Below, in pieces: positions 1 to 11,508 of a stretch of DNA of 64,000 bases. Location of the stretch: contig LSRY02000052.1 in assembly GCA_001643675.2 (NCBI GenBank), positions 186,001 through 250,000 on the forward strand, read 5' to 3'. A program made the position numbers and the translations under genes. This stretch comes from Monocercomonoides exilis (taxonomy: Eukaryota; Preaxostyla; Oxymonadida; Polymastigidae). The notes under the pieces were generated by a model. It ran no database searches. It saw only the letters and a list, made by a program, of their open reading frames with translations, and was not told the origin of the DNA. Position 1 is the stretch's first letter. The number at the start of each line of letters is the position of its first letter.

Positions 1-683
1 ACCATCATTAAGAAAGAATCAGCCAAAACTGCACTTGGGTCCAATCCCTTATCTACCATATCTTTTCCAATAATAAGCGCTTTTATTGCCGATATCAATT
101 TTTCTTCGATTTTGAATCCATTTTGTTCTAGAGCGTCGTAGCACCAATTTGATGTTCTTTGAATTGGGTGGATAGCCTCTGGAATAAACGGAGGTGCTGA
201 GAAATTCGAGTAAATTGTGGGATTTGAGCCTGCTTGTTCAGGAAAATGCATTTCGAATATTGAATCCTTTGTTTTATCTCCGAAAAGCGAGAAACAAATG
301 TATTTGAAGTTCGGTTGATAATTGTCTTTCTCCATCAGGTGTTCTTGCGAAGTGTCTATCGTTTGAAGAATATTCTGCTGCTGCGTCGTTTGCGGAGAAT
401 TGATTGGGTGTTGCTCAAGTGTTGTTGGACCTGGAAATATTTGGGGCTGAGAAGAGCTTGAAGATTGTTGGAAGGGTGGATGGAGCAAGTTTGTAACATT
501 GTGATCTTCACGGCTTGATGTGTTTTCAAGGCCCATTGCAATATTTTGTGTCGGAATAGTAGCGGATGATGAGGAAAATATGCTGGAGGTGGATTGCGTA
601 AATCCCACGCTGCTCGGAGGTCCGCTGATATCCTGAGATAAGGAATTCAGACTCGACTCGAGTCCAGGCTGAAGCACGCTCAT
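1..683 (-). CDS. Unrecognised protein, N-terminal part (gene runs off the left edge)
   Basis: An open frame runs leftwards from an ATG at 683-681 to the window edge without a stop, giving about 227 residues. The first 120 or so residues are low in complexity and rich in Ser, Gln, Pro and Thr, for example QTTQQQNI. A more ordered part follows (KYICFSLFGDKTKDSIFEMH, then a stretch ending ALIIGKDMVDKGLDPSAVLA). I see no stop, no clear intron and no recognised domain in this portion. The ATG is the first in frame and is preceded by AT-rich sequence with in-frame stops. The polar N-terminus suggests a disordered tail ahead of a folded domain outside the window, possibly a nuclear or regulatory protein, but I assign no function. 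Confidence 0.6.
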   Translation of the reverse strand, partial: MSVLQPGLESSLNSLSQDISGPPSSVGFTQSTSSIFSSSSATIPTQNIAMGLENTSSREDHNVTNLLHPPFQQSSSSSQPQIFPGPTTLEQHPINSPQTTQQQNILQTIDTSQEHLMEKDNYQPNFKYICFSLFGDKTKDSIFEMHFPEQAGSNPTIYSNFSAPPFIPEAIHPIQRTSNWCYDALEQNGFKIEEKLISAIKALIIGKDMVDKGLDPSAVLADSFLMM

Positions 684-1611
684 TGTTTATTATTATTGAT
701 CGGCTGAGCCCATAAAACGGAGCTCTATCCCAAATAGAAAGAGGAGTTGTATTTTCATTAGTTCTCGAGAATTAAGAAGCTAATGCTTTTTAATTGTGAT
801 TAAAAAATAAAAACATTTATTGTTAAATTGAAATGTTATTTTATTATCGCTTCTATGTCGAACAAAAATTGATATTTTTTTTGATTGTCTGCATTTAATG
901 AATTTTCCGGTTTCTATGCATAAAAAATCACAAGTTAACAAATATTACACCAAGAAATTCATCTAAGTTAATGTTTATCAGCTTTTCAACTGCGTAATAA
1001 AGAAATGATTAATAATATTTTATTGATTCTTATCAGAATTTAACAAATTTTAACCAATCTTTCATCCCTTCTAGCTCTTTCTCTCTCTTTCTTTCTCTTT
1101 CTTTCTTTCTTTCTTTCTTTCTCTCTCTCTCTCTCTCTCTCATATTTTTTTGAAGGCCTTTTTAACATGTTCTTTCTTTTTTATCAAATTACTATTTTCT
1201 TCGTTTTGTATGTGGAATGTAAGTGTCGAGATTGAGCGGAAGGATTCTCTTTAATCGAAATTCATGCACCAAATGTATGTAAATGAAACCACTTCAACAT
1301 ATAACATCTTCAAATAACAAAATGATTCAGAATTATTTTTGAATATCTTTTCTGAAAATTCTATGTTTTGTTTCAAATCATTTTTCCTTTCTGAGGCTAA
1401 CTCGCAAAAAAGTTTCTGATCAAGATAATTAGGATTAATTTATTTAAAAAATATATTTTACATTTAACATCAAAGACACTCCGCATAATTAACGATATTC
1501 AAATTAACTACGTTCACTGCTATTTAAAAAATGTTCAAATCCATCACAATCTTGTTTTGGATGGGTTTCATATTGAAAATTATGATGTGATTTATATTAA
1601 CGAGAATTTAT
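684..1611. other. Spacer with pyrimidine microsatellite
   Basis: This AT-rich spacer lies between the 5' end of the leftmost gene and the 3' end of the eS17 gene, both on the minus strand. A pure pyrimidine tract of TTTC and TC units occupies about 1067-1141. No gene-like frame is seen. Confidence 0.6.
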
Positions 1612-2288
1612 CTACTTGCGTGCAGGTTTGTTTTGAGAAGGTTTTTTTTGTGCAGGCTTTGCTGTACGCTGTGCGTTATTTTTTGATGGAGCTGCTCCCT
1701 TCTTGCGTCTTAAATCAGTTACAGGCAAAGTGCGTACGACACCTGGAATGCGTCCCATTCCAATTTGGTGCAACATGTTCATGGTTGTCTTGTCGACTTC
1801 AATGCCTTCGGTTTTAACCTCAGATACTTCTGGGCAATAGTTATCACGTTTTTCACGTTCCTCTTCCTGCATTTTCAATGAGATGCCATGAACTGGACCC
1901 TAAAACAATAATTATTTAAAAAACAAGTAATATACAAAATGATATGGAAAAAACGAACATTTGAAGTTGTAATTTATATTTAAGATGTTCAATCAAAGAC
2001 GCATAATACATACTTTTTCAATTCTTGTCATGAGATGAGTAAGAAATCCAGCGATCTTATTACGAAGACGCTTTGATGAAATAATTGCAACTTGTTCGCA
2101 TACGCGCTTGTTAACTTGGAAATCGTTGGTAAGGCGAGGATAATATTTTTCAATGATAACGCGTGCAGCTTTCTTGACAGCCTTATTACGAACACGACCC
2201 TAAATGAAAGCAAAAGCAAAAAATAGTCCATGAGAAAAAAAGGAAATTGTGATGTGAATTGCAGCATAAGCTAGAATTTCTAAACCAT
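1612..2288 (-). CDS. RPS17: 40S ribosomal protein eS17
   Basis: Small-subunit ribosomal protein eS17. The spliced minus-strand reading matches the family from [20 protein letters not shown] through [36 protein letters not shown] and [19 protein letters not shown]. Exons are 1612-1899, 2014-2199 and probably a first exon that is only the ATG (2286-2288, donor GTTTAG). Introns are 1900-2013 and 2200-2285, with GT-AG borders. The conserved region begins exactly at the exon-2 acceptor, so a one-codon first exon is expected; the particular ATG chosen is less certain. The product is about 158 residues, longer than the usual 130-145, because of a Lys/Gln/Pro/Ala-rich basic tail. A plus-strand frame at 1557-1817 is its antisense shadow. 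Confidence 0.9.
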
Positions 2289-2577
2289 CTTCTATTAAAT
2301 GATCTAAACCCATTTTTTATCTTTCAAAGGATCTGTGATTTTTTTCGTTTTAAGAAGGTTTCAAAAAAAAATTAAATTATTATTTGAAATATTTTTCATT
2401 CGTCTGAATTGATCACACATATTTGTTATATTTGATGAAAATTTATTTTTGAATCTGCTTTTTCATTTAGAAATTAATTTTCTTAAAAAGTATTTGAATG
2501 AAAATATAACTATTTATTGAATATTTGTGATGTATTGTAATATTAGTTAAAATTGTCGTCAAAATAACACTTCCAAT

Positions 2578-2579
<2 letters not shown>

Positions 2580-2623
<44 letters not shown>
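2580..2623. repeat. Poly-T tract (44 nt)
   Basis: An uninterrupted run of T about 290 bp upstream of the eS17 start. No associated element ends are seen. Confidence 0.95.
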
Positions 2624-2624
<1 letters not shown>

Positions 2625-2714
2625 TCACCTTCGTAATGTTATTATGAAGTGGAAAACGTAATTGAAATGACTTTGTTTTTTCTTAGTGTTAAGAAGTTTT
2701 TATTTCTTGTTTCA

Positions 2715-2980
2715 TATGTGTGTGATAATTTTTGAATTCAAATTTTCTTTTTCTTATATTTCGGTTTGTAAACAAACTTAAATATTGATTGACGAACATT
2801 TGAAAGTTATAACTCCTTTTTATAGATTATTTTTTCATGATTATCATAAAAACGAAGGCTTTTTTAAATAATTATCATTCATTTTTTCTTTTGAATGTGG
2901 AATTTCCTCATCAAAGAAATAAATCCTTTTTTAAATCAATTCACAGAAAAAAGTTATGATTTCAAAAAAGATCATCCATG
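2715..2980. mobile_element. MITE of the GGTGATAATTTTTGAAATCA family (diverged copy)
   Basis: The left end GTGTGATAATTTTTGAATTC runs on to TTTCGGTTTG. It is mirrored at the right end by CACAGAAAAAAGTTATGATT followed by TCAAAAAAGATCATCCAT. The arrangement and the roughly 265-bp length match the copies at 5090-5346, 51481-51743, 54037-54295 and 54624-54880. It has no coding capacity. Confidence 0.5.
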
Positions 2981-3408
2981 TCTAAATATTTTAAAAACTT
3001 CTTGTATTATTTTCAACTTAGAATAAAATTGAGTGTTTTTATCAAAAAAATTTTTTTCTCAAAAAATTCCACCAGAATGGAAATAAATCCTTGACAATGT
3101 TAAAATTTTTTCACTTGTGAAATTTGATGAGTTAGAATGAAAATTTGAAGATAATATTCATTTTTTATTTTCATCAGATTATTATTATTCAAAATGAACT
3201 TTACAATATATTTTGTCAAATTCAAAATCAAACACGAAAAGATTATTGACTTGTTATGATTTGTGCAAATATCTGAGTAATTATTATTGAAATCAAAACT
3301 TTTTTCGGGTTGCAGATTTTTCAAAATATGCTTGTCATTGAAAAGAGCTTTTGCATTCAAATGCATAATTTATCGCAACTGTTTAAAGATTAAGTGAATC
3401 AGCTATTA

Positions 3409-3859
3409 CAGTCTAAACCGGATATAATCACATCGGTTTTTGCACAACTTTTTGTGACTATATCCGATTGTGACTATACACGATGATGATTTACACACAA
3501 AAAAATAAAAATTTAATGATTAATAAATTAATTTTGGGTCAAATTTTTAATTTATGAAAATTCTTCATTTAAACGCATTTTTCAATAGAAAAAACAATTT
3601 TTTATGTTTGATTATGTTATTCAGACTTATTTTAACATTATTTTGAAAAAATCGATTTTTTGAAAATTTTGATCAAAAAACCGATTTTTCAATGAAAAAT
3701 CCACTCATAATGAAACAAGATGTGATTATATATTTTCATCCCTGTGATTATATGCGATGGAAAATGAATGAAAAACTGTCAAAAAATATCGGTGCATCGA
3801 AAAATGTGACAATAAACGAATGTGATTATATTCGACGTGATTATATCCGGTTTAGACTG
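3409..3859. mobile_element. MITE with CAGTCTAAACCGG inverted ends and TA target duplication
   Basis: A 451-bp non-coding element. Its first 23 bases, beginning CAGTCTAAACCGGATATAAT, are exactly inverted at the right end. Both outer flanks are TA (3407-3408 and 3860-3861), as expected for Tc1/mariner/pogo-type insertion. Inside, TGTGATTATAT-like and TGTGACTATATCCGAT-like motifs recur near both ends and in the middle (about 3462, 3720, 3746, 3821). No transposase is encoded; a related element elsewhere would have to supply it. Confidence 0.85.
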
Positions 3860-5089
3860 TATTAATATTCAAATGTTTTTATTGAGTGTTTTCACTCTTC
3901 AGTAATAATTAATTTATGTTCAAATGAAATTCTTGAACCGAAAATTTTGAAAGAAAAAATATGATTTTAAAAATAATCACCCATCTTTTCTTGCGGATCA
4001 AATAAGAAAGTTTTTCTTTTGCAGAAGCTTCCAAAAATATATCCAAACTCAAATTATCTTTCTTTTTTTCCAATTCGACAAAATAATTTCTTGTTTCAGC
4101 AAAATAATCTCATTATTTTTTCCATAATAAAATGCTTTATTTTTCCGACAAATATTGGAACAAACAACAGTTTTTATATTCAAAAAATATAAAGACAAAA
4201 GAAAAATAAAAATGTGAATTTTTTGTTTTTGCATTATCCAAGAATAGGAGTGTAATAACAATTCATTATTTGTTTAAAAAAAAAAAATAATAATATTTTA
4301 TTGAGGAAATATTTTTTTAAAAAAATTTAAAAACTTATAATTATTTTGTTACATGCTATTGGGAACTTTTTTTCTATGTTCTTCTGTGCCTTCAGTGATT
4401 TATTATGTTGTTGAAATTTTGAGTGATTGTTTTTGAAATCATTCATTTTGTCAGGTTGTGTTTTGAAGAATAGAAATCATTCGTAAACAATAATATATTT
4501 TTGTAAATTTTTGATTCGTCTAAAAATCTCACATAACAAGTGTCAGAAGAATAACTATGACTAATATATATTATTATTATAATATCTGAATAAAAATCCG
4601 AACGAATATTTCCTTTTATTTCTTTTCATTTCCAAAATTGAAATATCCACAAATATAATTTCCACATTATATGAATTTCAATTTTATTCGTTTTATATGG
4701 GGAAAAACGTTACACTTCAAACTTAGATACATGGGAAAATGATGCACCCTAGATGAATTTTTTGTGATAAAAAAAACTAATTGTAAATGAGATTATATTG
4801 ATAGCATACGAATGAAATCACAAAATATTTTTTTTATTCTTTCAATAATGACTTTTTGCAGATATGAAAATCCAATTTCTATTAAAATATGAGTGAGTTG
4901 ATTTAATAAATGAAAAATACAAAGATTTAATAGTTTGTCCAAAAAACGCTTGATATTCTTTCTATTCCCACACATTAAAAAACATTTTTTTAAACTTTCT
5001 GCGTATTGTGTAAAATTCTTGATTGGAAATTATCGTTAAACAAGGCAAAATGTTTGAATAACGAAAATGAAAAATAATAATAATAAATT

Positions 5090-5346
5090 TGAGTGATTAT
5101 TTTTGAAATCATAACATTTTTCGGTGTGTGCATAATTATGAAAATTTTTTGAATTCAAAACAAAATTTTTGTTGAAATGTTTTATTCATTCAATTGAATC
5201 AAAAGACATTGTTTGACATGAAAGAAAAACAGAGATGATTTTTGTTTCAGTATTTCTTCTCTGTGTTCATTGACATTTATTCAAAAAAGAAATTTTATAC
5301 AGAAATATTTCTTCGAAAAAATATGATTTCAAAAATAATTGCCCAT
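5090..5346. mobile_element. MITE of the GGTGATAATTTTTGAAATCA family
   Basis: Left end GAGTGATTATTTTTGAAATC then ATAACATTTTTCGGTGTG; right end GAAAAAATATGATTTCAAAA then ATAATTGCCCA. The interior reads almost base for base as the reverse complement of the copy at 54037-54295; both contain TGCATAATTATGAAAA and CCAATTGAATCAAAAGACAT-like blocks. Two related copies 49 kb apart in opposite orientation show that this is a dispersed repeat. Confidence 0.75.
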
Positions 5347-5749
5347 TTCAAAAATATCATCATATTTTTTTCCGACTTTTTTCAATTTGAATTTTGAATA
5401 AAAAAGAAACTATAACAATTATTTATGTTTTTTTTTAAAATTTTCGAAAAAGTTTTTGTGTTTATTTAATAAGTGTTTAAATGCTCTGATTTCTTTCTGA
5501 AATTTTTTTGATTCAAATCTAATTTTTGAAAGAAAATTTTCTTCATTTAAATAATTTTTGTTCAATAATTCAAATCAAATAGTTTTATCAAAAAAAAAAA
5601 TTTCAGAACATAATCAAAAAAAGTTAATCGTATTTTCTCTCATCTTTTCTTTCCTTAAATCTTTTTAATGATAAATAATGAAAGCAAAAAATTTCCAAAT
5701 ATTTTCGATTTGAAAACACTTTTGTTATTTGAAAATAAAAACAAAGACG

Positions 5750-5779
<30 letters not shown>
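5750..5779. repeat. Poly-A tract
   Basis: An uninterrupted run of about 30 A in AT-rich spacer. No retroelement body is seen beside it. Confidence 0.9.
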
Positions 5780-5780
<1 letters not shown>

Positions 5781-6424
5781 ATTTAATCCAACAAAATTCT
5801 TGCATTTATGAAAAAATCGATGATTTGTTGCAAACTATCTCTGCTTCGAATAATTTCAATTCTAAAATTCTTGTGCAAAACAAAATATTTGAATAAAAAA
5901 ATAGTCGAGGAAAATCTTTGAAAGCACTGTGTGGAACAAAATTCAAAATGCAAAAAATTTCTTCACATATGAGAAAGTCAATTCATACTTAAACTCTTGT
6001 TAAAATAGTTGATGTGATTTGCGTTAAATTAAAAAATAAATTATCACTTATTCAAAGACAGGTTTAAGAATATTATATTTTACAAAAATCAGTACCAATT
6101 AAAACCAAAGCTATCATAATAAAAATACCATGAAGTTCAGTTAATACTTGAAAATACAAAGCAGACTAATTTTAAAACATTTACAAAACAGAAAGAGTTA
6201 CTTATTTTGTTATTTATTGAACAAAGTTGTAAAGCGGATTTCATAAGCATGAAATCAACAAAATAAAAGAAAAATTATTTGAATCAAAAATTAAAAGTTA
6301 AATAAAAATAAAAACATTAAACATGAAAAATATATCACATAGAATTTTCAAATTTATCTGTACAAAAAAAGCAATAAAAGTTCTCATACAATAAAAAATT
6401 GATATCTTAGCATTTACAAAAAAA

Positions 6425-7868
6425 TTAGTTATACAAAATGTAATCAGCGAAATTTTTTGAAATTGATACATAATACACAAATGATGGAAGTACTCCTCTA
6501 AGGCTTATGATAATATCTTCGTATCCGTTTTCTTCTAACTTTTCAAATATCATTCTTTTGGCTTTTTTGAACATTGTTTCATCAAAGTCCTTTTCATTCT
6601 CTTTGATCCATAAACTTGAAAGATTCTTCAAAAAATGAATTGCTTCATATTCAGGAACATCTTTTATTGTTTTTTGACACAATATTTCCAAAACGAGATC
6701 AAATACTCCACTATTCATCAAGTGATTGACAGATCTAAATGAAGGCATTTCCAATATTTTTTCAAAGATAAAAGTATAATTCTCAAGCAACCTAATGTAG
6801 TTTTCCTTTGAAGCTCTTGACATTCTTACTAAACATACAATCAACGAAACATCTTCGTCTTCTATTGATTTTTTGAGTGAAAAATAGGTAGTAATTGCAT
6901 CAACCCATCTCGATATTATCAATATTTTTAATTTTTCAATTCCTTTTGCTTTCTTTTTTTTCCAATCCACATGACTCGAAGCATCTTCCAACTCCTTTGC
7001 TGCTTCTCTTGCAAAATGCAGTTCATAGACAATAATTTCTTTCAAGCCTTCTTCATTTCTCAATCTGTTTACCAAAAATTGCCAAGCTGATTGATATGCA
7101 AGTTTTGTCAGATTGTGATTCTCCTGATGATGTTTAATAATTTCGGTAATCTCATTCAAATAAATGTCTTTTTTTATTTCCTTAAAAAAAGAATACAATA
7201 GAAAAGAATTCAAAACAAAAAAAACAAGATATTTATACTTGAAAAGAATAAATGCTATTCACTGCGACCAATGCAATTTCCACTTCTTTTTGATCTTTCT
7301 CAGTATCTTCTTTGTTTAATGCTGCTTTTAATAAATAAGAAACACATTTTGACCGTAACTCTGCTGAAAAGAATTTAGATAGTAAAATATAACATTCACA
7401 AAGATCTATCAGTTGTTTTTCGTTCGTTCTTTCTTTATTAGAAAACTCTTTTGATAACCTATTTGTGATTTCGCTTTCTAATAATACTGTGTAATGAAGC
7501 CCAGATCCCACAGATCTCGTCTCGTCATAAAATCCAATGAGCTTTAATATTGGTACAAATAAATCAAATTGAATCAATTTTTCGTTAATAATTTTATTCA
7601 GTTCATCGATAAATCCTTTGCTAAAGATTATTCTTAACTCTCCTCCATCCATCTCCTTTAACAGGTCCAATTTGTCGTGAAATTCCTTGATAATATGCTT
7701 TTGTTCAACATCGGAACATTCTTTTACTTTACAAAACAAATCTTAACAGATGAGCAAATTCTCGAATTCGGTTAAAGAAATATTTTGAATCATCATACCT
7801 GAAAAGTTTTTCGTTAATGAGTAAGGATCTATGTGGTCACACAGCTCATCTTCTGTAAGATTTTGCAT
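6425..7868 (-). CDS. Helical-repeat protein of an expanded protist family
   Basis: Three exons (7799-7868, 7239-7741, 6425-7180) join in frame into 442 residues. Introns are 56 and 58 nt with GTATG and GTATA donors. The ATG at 7868-7866 is the first after an in-frame stop; exon 1 reads MQNLTEDELCDHIDPYSLTK. The whole protein is predicted alpha-helical with leucine spacing typical of ARM/HEAT-like repeats. Landmarks are EKQLIDLCECYILLSKFFSA, LTKLAYQSAWQFLVNRL and IIVYELHFAREAAKELEDAS. It has no signal peptide and no membrane segment. I recall many Monocercomonoides proteins with this same block order, so I place it in that lineage-expanded family of unknown function. A decayed copy lies at about 49590-50500 in this window. 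Confidence 0.75.
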
Positions 7869-8115
7869 GAATAACTTGTTAGATCCTTCTTTTATTAATA
7901 GTTTAATAAATCTTGAGGTTTATTATTTGATGATTTTCAATTATGTATTTCTTTCGATCATAAACATTTGAAACGATAGAGAAGATCTGACAAGCCAATT
8001 AACATAATAAATAAAAATAGAATTATTACTTATTTTCCATTTAAAAAAATTATTTTATTATTTTTTTTCATTATGAAAAATAAAACTTTTGATATTTATA
8101 AAAATCTGTATTTAT

Positions 8116-8646
8116 TTAAAAATCAAAAAAAATTGCATCTGTTTTCAAAGGATTTTCAGAAGTTTTCATTCCAATTCCATCGGAGCTATCGGTAAAAAAC
8201 GCTCTTGGCTTTTTTGATCTTTCAAGAATGATATCAACAATATGTTTCATAAATTCAAGTATCAAAACCCCCTGAAAAAATAACAAACATGAAAATTATG
8301 AAATAAAAAATAATAGGTAAGTAATAATTAATCACCTCTTTTGTTTGAAATGATACAGGCTTTGGCTGAGAAGAAGATGGTTCAATAATTAAGATTCTAA
8401 ATTCATGAGAAGAATACCTTAAATCAAAGAGATTGCAAAAATATAATAAATAAATAAAGATATTCTCAAAACAGCTTACCCCCACGAAGATATCTTTGTC
8501 AATGGCCAAGAAGTTAATTCGCCAGTTTTTGTTTGAAGTTGGACTGAAGCCAAAGATAAAATCAAAACATTTCCATCATCTACAGAAAATTTAGCAACAG
8601 GAGTCTGTTCAGAAAAATATAAGTTTAGCAGAGCATCATCTGACAT
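8116..8646 (-). CDS. Small protein resembling a talin F3 (PTB-like) domain
   Basis: Three exons (8480-8646, 8336-8417, 8116-8271) join in frame into 134 residues. Introns have GTAAG and GTGAT donors. The core has SVQLQTKTGELTSWPLTKIS, SWGYSSHEFRILIIEPSSS, PVSFQTKEG and LILEFMKHIVDIILERSKK. This follows the order of the talin FERM F3 subdomain: a WPLT-type strand, RW-like turn, FxLDF-like strand, SVQTTEG-like strand and a final GYIDIIL-like helix. The full protein is hardly longer than that one domain, with no F1, F2 or rod. It could be a free-standing adaptor domain, or a stand-alone PTB/PH-like fold of another kind; the resemblance is read by eye. Confidence 0.55.
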
Positions 8647-11436
8647 GATCAGCCAAAAAAACAAAAAATGAGAAAAAAGATATTAACATATGGGCTAATT
8701 GATCATGTTTTTTTGAAAAATGATATTCATATTTTCGATGATAATGAGTGTCACCCAAAAAATTTACTAGCTCTCAACTTAATAATGAATAGCGTGATAA
8801 TACAATAATTAAATGTTGTATCTTTCGTGAATAGTTGTTTATTCATTGGAATGATAATGATATAAAAAACATATTCAAACAGTTCAAGATAATAATAATC
8901 TCATATAGTTTTTAATATCGCATTTACAGTGGACATGCTGTACGAAATTCACATATTTGAAATACATTATCCATTCAATATAGTTTATGTTTATTACAAA
9001 AAAAGATTTTTTTCCAAAGCCAATAAAATACACATCAACAAACCAAAGTTTTATCAATTCTTATGCGAAGATACACTGAAATGTGTAGATGAGTATTCTT
9101 CCTCAAAAATGCAATTGTGAAAAGTGGCACGTTAACATTGAGATTATTAAACCACATTCCTCAAACATGAAAATGCCCCAACTCTTTGAACGTCATAAAC
9201 TCTGTTTCACAGATAAAAGAACAATGAAAACACATGTCCTTGAAAGATTTGCATTCAATTTGATAAGCAAAATCAGTTCGAGGATGAAGAAGATAAAGCT
9301 ATTAAGAAGAACTTTTCAATTGCTTTAAAGAAGGAAGTGGTTGTTTTAATAACAAATTTGCCAATAAATAATTGGGAAATGAATAAAAATGCTTCAAATA
9401 TTCTATTTGACCCTCCTTCAATGAAGTTTTCGGCGTTTTGTTCGAGCAAGAAACATGAAAAATTGTCTGTTGAATGCAAGATAGGAATAGGACATTTGTA
9501 AGCTCTTTTCTTCAATCGATAACACAGCAATGACTGAAAAAAAATAGTTTCAAAGAACACCATAACGGTGATATTTAAAATTAAACTTCTTTTTCCCTTT
9601 AACATAATTCTTTTCAATTATTGGTTAAAAACAAAAGCATCCTGTCTTTGTAATCCAAACAAATTCCAAGTCTTCAAAAAAATGGTTTGTGCTTTTTGAA
9701 AGAATCATTAAATCCCTTATACAACCAATAAACTCCATGTTTGTGATATCAGAAAATCTTTTTCATTCATCATGTCTCTTTCAAAGAAGAAGGAATCTCA
9801 ATAAAAGCATTCTCAAGGAGCCAGATGGAAAACAGTTTGCACTTGTTTTTGCAAAATTCTGTATTTTCTGTGGGAAAGTCGAATAAGAAATGTAACTATT
9901 CATCACTAAACGAGTAATTGAAATAGAACACAAAAAACATTGAATGTCAGCAAGGATATAAAAACAAGTACTCCAAAAATTTATGAAATCAACAGTCTTT
10001 CATAAATCTGTCATTTTTTCTTCCTTTATTCGAATTATCTTTGAAGCAAACAGAATTTATATGTTTTAGGTGGCTCTCTAACTTTAAAACAAACCATACA
10101 CTGAAATAATATGTACTGAAAATATCCTGAGTTAAGATACAAAATAATTGAAAACTTTGAACAATAGTTTACAGAGGAAATTTGTGCATAATTTGAGTTT
10201 AATTGGTCCATATCACAAAAAATAGTGTTAGTGAAGAAATGGAAATTATGAGTATTGCAAAACAAATAAGATTATTGAACAAAATTTCCAAATCACCCTC
10301 CTTGCAATAGCATTGCGTTTCCTCAAGATGGATTTTCAGCTTGGAATCATTTGATAAAATATAGAATTCTTAAGTATACATCACAATTTGTAGTCGGGAA
10401 TTAAACATATATTTTGCAACTCCTTACGATCTTATGAAGATCAATCAAAACAAAAGCAAAGAACACATTCTTTCAAATGTGCAAAACACAAAAAAAAGTA
10501 TCAAAAACTGACTATTTTTCAGAGTGATATTTCAAAAATAATTTTTCTTCTCTAATGATAAAATAACAAAAACTAGGAACCAATAATGTCATAATCAAAG
10601 GTTTTTGATCTTATCGCAGTGAAAAATTTGAAAGAAAACAGTTTCTTTCAAACAAAGATGTTTATCCTGGTAAATGCAGAAAATAGGGGTACCAAAGTTT
10701 TTTCATTGTTTTGTAATATTTTGCAATAAAAATGATATTCACATTTATTCGTGTGTTTCATATAAGTTACATATCAAATTAGAAAATTATGAAGGAAAAA
10801 TGAAACAAACAATTTCATATTCCAATTCATTTGAAAGGTTTTTAATATTTTGTTCCATTTAATGAATTTGATATGAAAAGGAAAAATTAAATTATTACCG
10901 TCAAATACCTAGAACCAGGACGTAATATCATGGTTTTCAATGGTGTTACATTTAAAGAAGATTTTGAAGTTGCGGATAACCGTGATGCTTCAAAATTATT
11001 TTTTTAGTTAATATTTTGGGTTTCTTTTTTTTAAAGATTTATTCATTGATACACACTAATTTTTCTCCAAACCTAAAAAATTGTAATTATTTATCTTATA
11101 AATAGTATGTGGCTTGATTATAATGCAGGATGAATGATTAGCTTTAAGATTTTTAGGTACCCCTATCTTCTGCTCTTACCTTTATCCTTCGCATATGTTA
11201 AATTATAATTTTATAAAAAAATTTTTTGAACACATTCAATAAATTTCATTACAATTATGAAGATTATTCACCCAAATTCCAAACATCAAACATATTACCC
11301 TTTACAAAAGCTCATTTTCAATAAAAAAAATTATCATTGTGATTCAAATTTCAAAAACATGCACCATGAACAGTTTTCATAAAATTCAAAAAACATGTCA
11401 GTTTTCTTTCTCATTCAAAAAAAATAATCAAAAATA
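8647..11436. other. Spacer with a possible decayed gene
   Basis: About 2.8 kb with no intact gene. Plus-strand 9241-9501 carries an 80-odd-codon open stretch without a good start. Its protein-like composition (KKEVVVLITNLPINNWEMNK, then FDPPSMKFSAFCSSKKHEKL) suggests an eroded exon. A second short plus frame at 9689-9886 ends KFCIFCGKVE. The rest is AT-rich with nothing recognisable. Confidence 0.35.
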
Positions 11437-11508
11437 AGCGGCCTACCGGAATTGAACCGGTGACCTAGTGATCTGCAGTCACTTGCTCTACCGCTGAGCT
11501 AAAGCCGC
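11437..11508 (-). tRNA. tRNA-Cys(GCA): tRNA-Cys (anticodon GCA)
   Basis: A 72-nt cloverleaf on the minus strand. The acceptor stem GCGGCTT pairs with AGGCCGC (one G-U). The anticodon arm is AGTGA-CTGCAGA-TCACT with anticodon GCA, and the T arm is ACCGG-TTCAATT-CCGGT. The internal promoter matches are A box TAGCTCAGCGG and B box GGTTCAATTCC. No intron is present, and CCA is not encoded. A T-rich polymerase III terminator follows on the minus strand. It stands alone in AT-rich spacer. Confidence 0.95.

Larger units (their letters stand above)
2289..6424. other. AT-rich intergenic region with MITEs and homopolymers
   Basis: About 4.1 kb with no convincing gene; the short frames are Asn/Lys/Phe/Ile-rich and look random. 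It holds a poly-T tract (2580-2623), a poly-A tract (5750-5779), a 451-bp MITE (3409-3859) and complete or partial copies of a second MITE family (2715-2980, about 3945-3983, about 4421, 5090-5346), listed separately. Confidence 0.6.

Noticed and set aside
1557-1817. 86-codon plus-strand frame over eS17
   Set aside because: Antisense of a conserved ribosomal-protein exon.
3100-3366. 88-codon minus-strand frame
   Set aside because: Asn/Lys/Ile/Phe-rich, as expected from random AT-rich DNA; no splice or homology support.
2580-5779. Poly-T and poly-A tracts as retrotransposon tails
   Set aside because: No reverse transcriptase, LTR or target duplication is seen beside them; simple homopolymers suffice.
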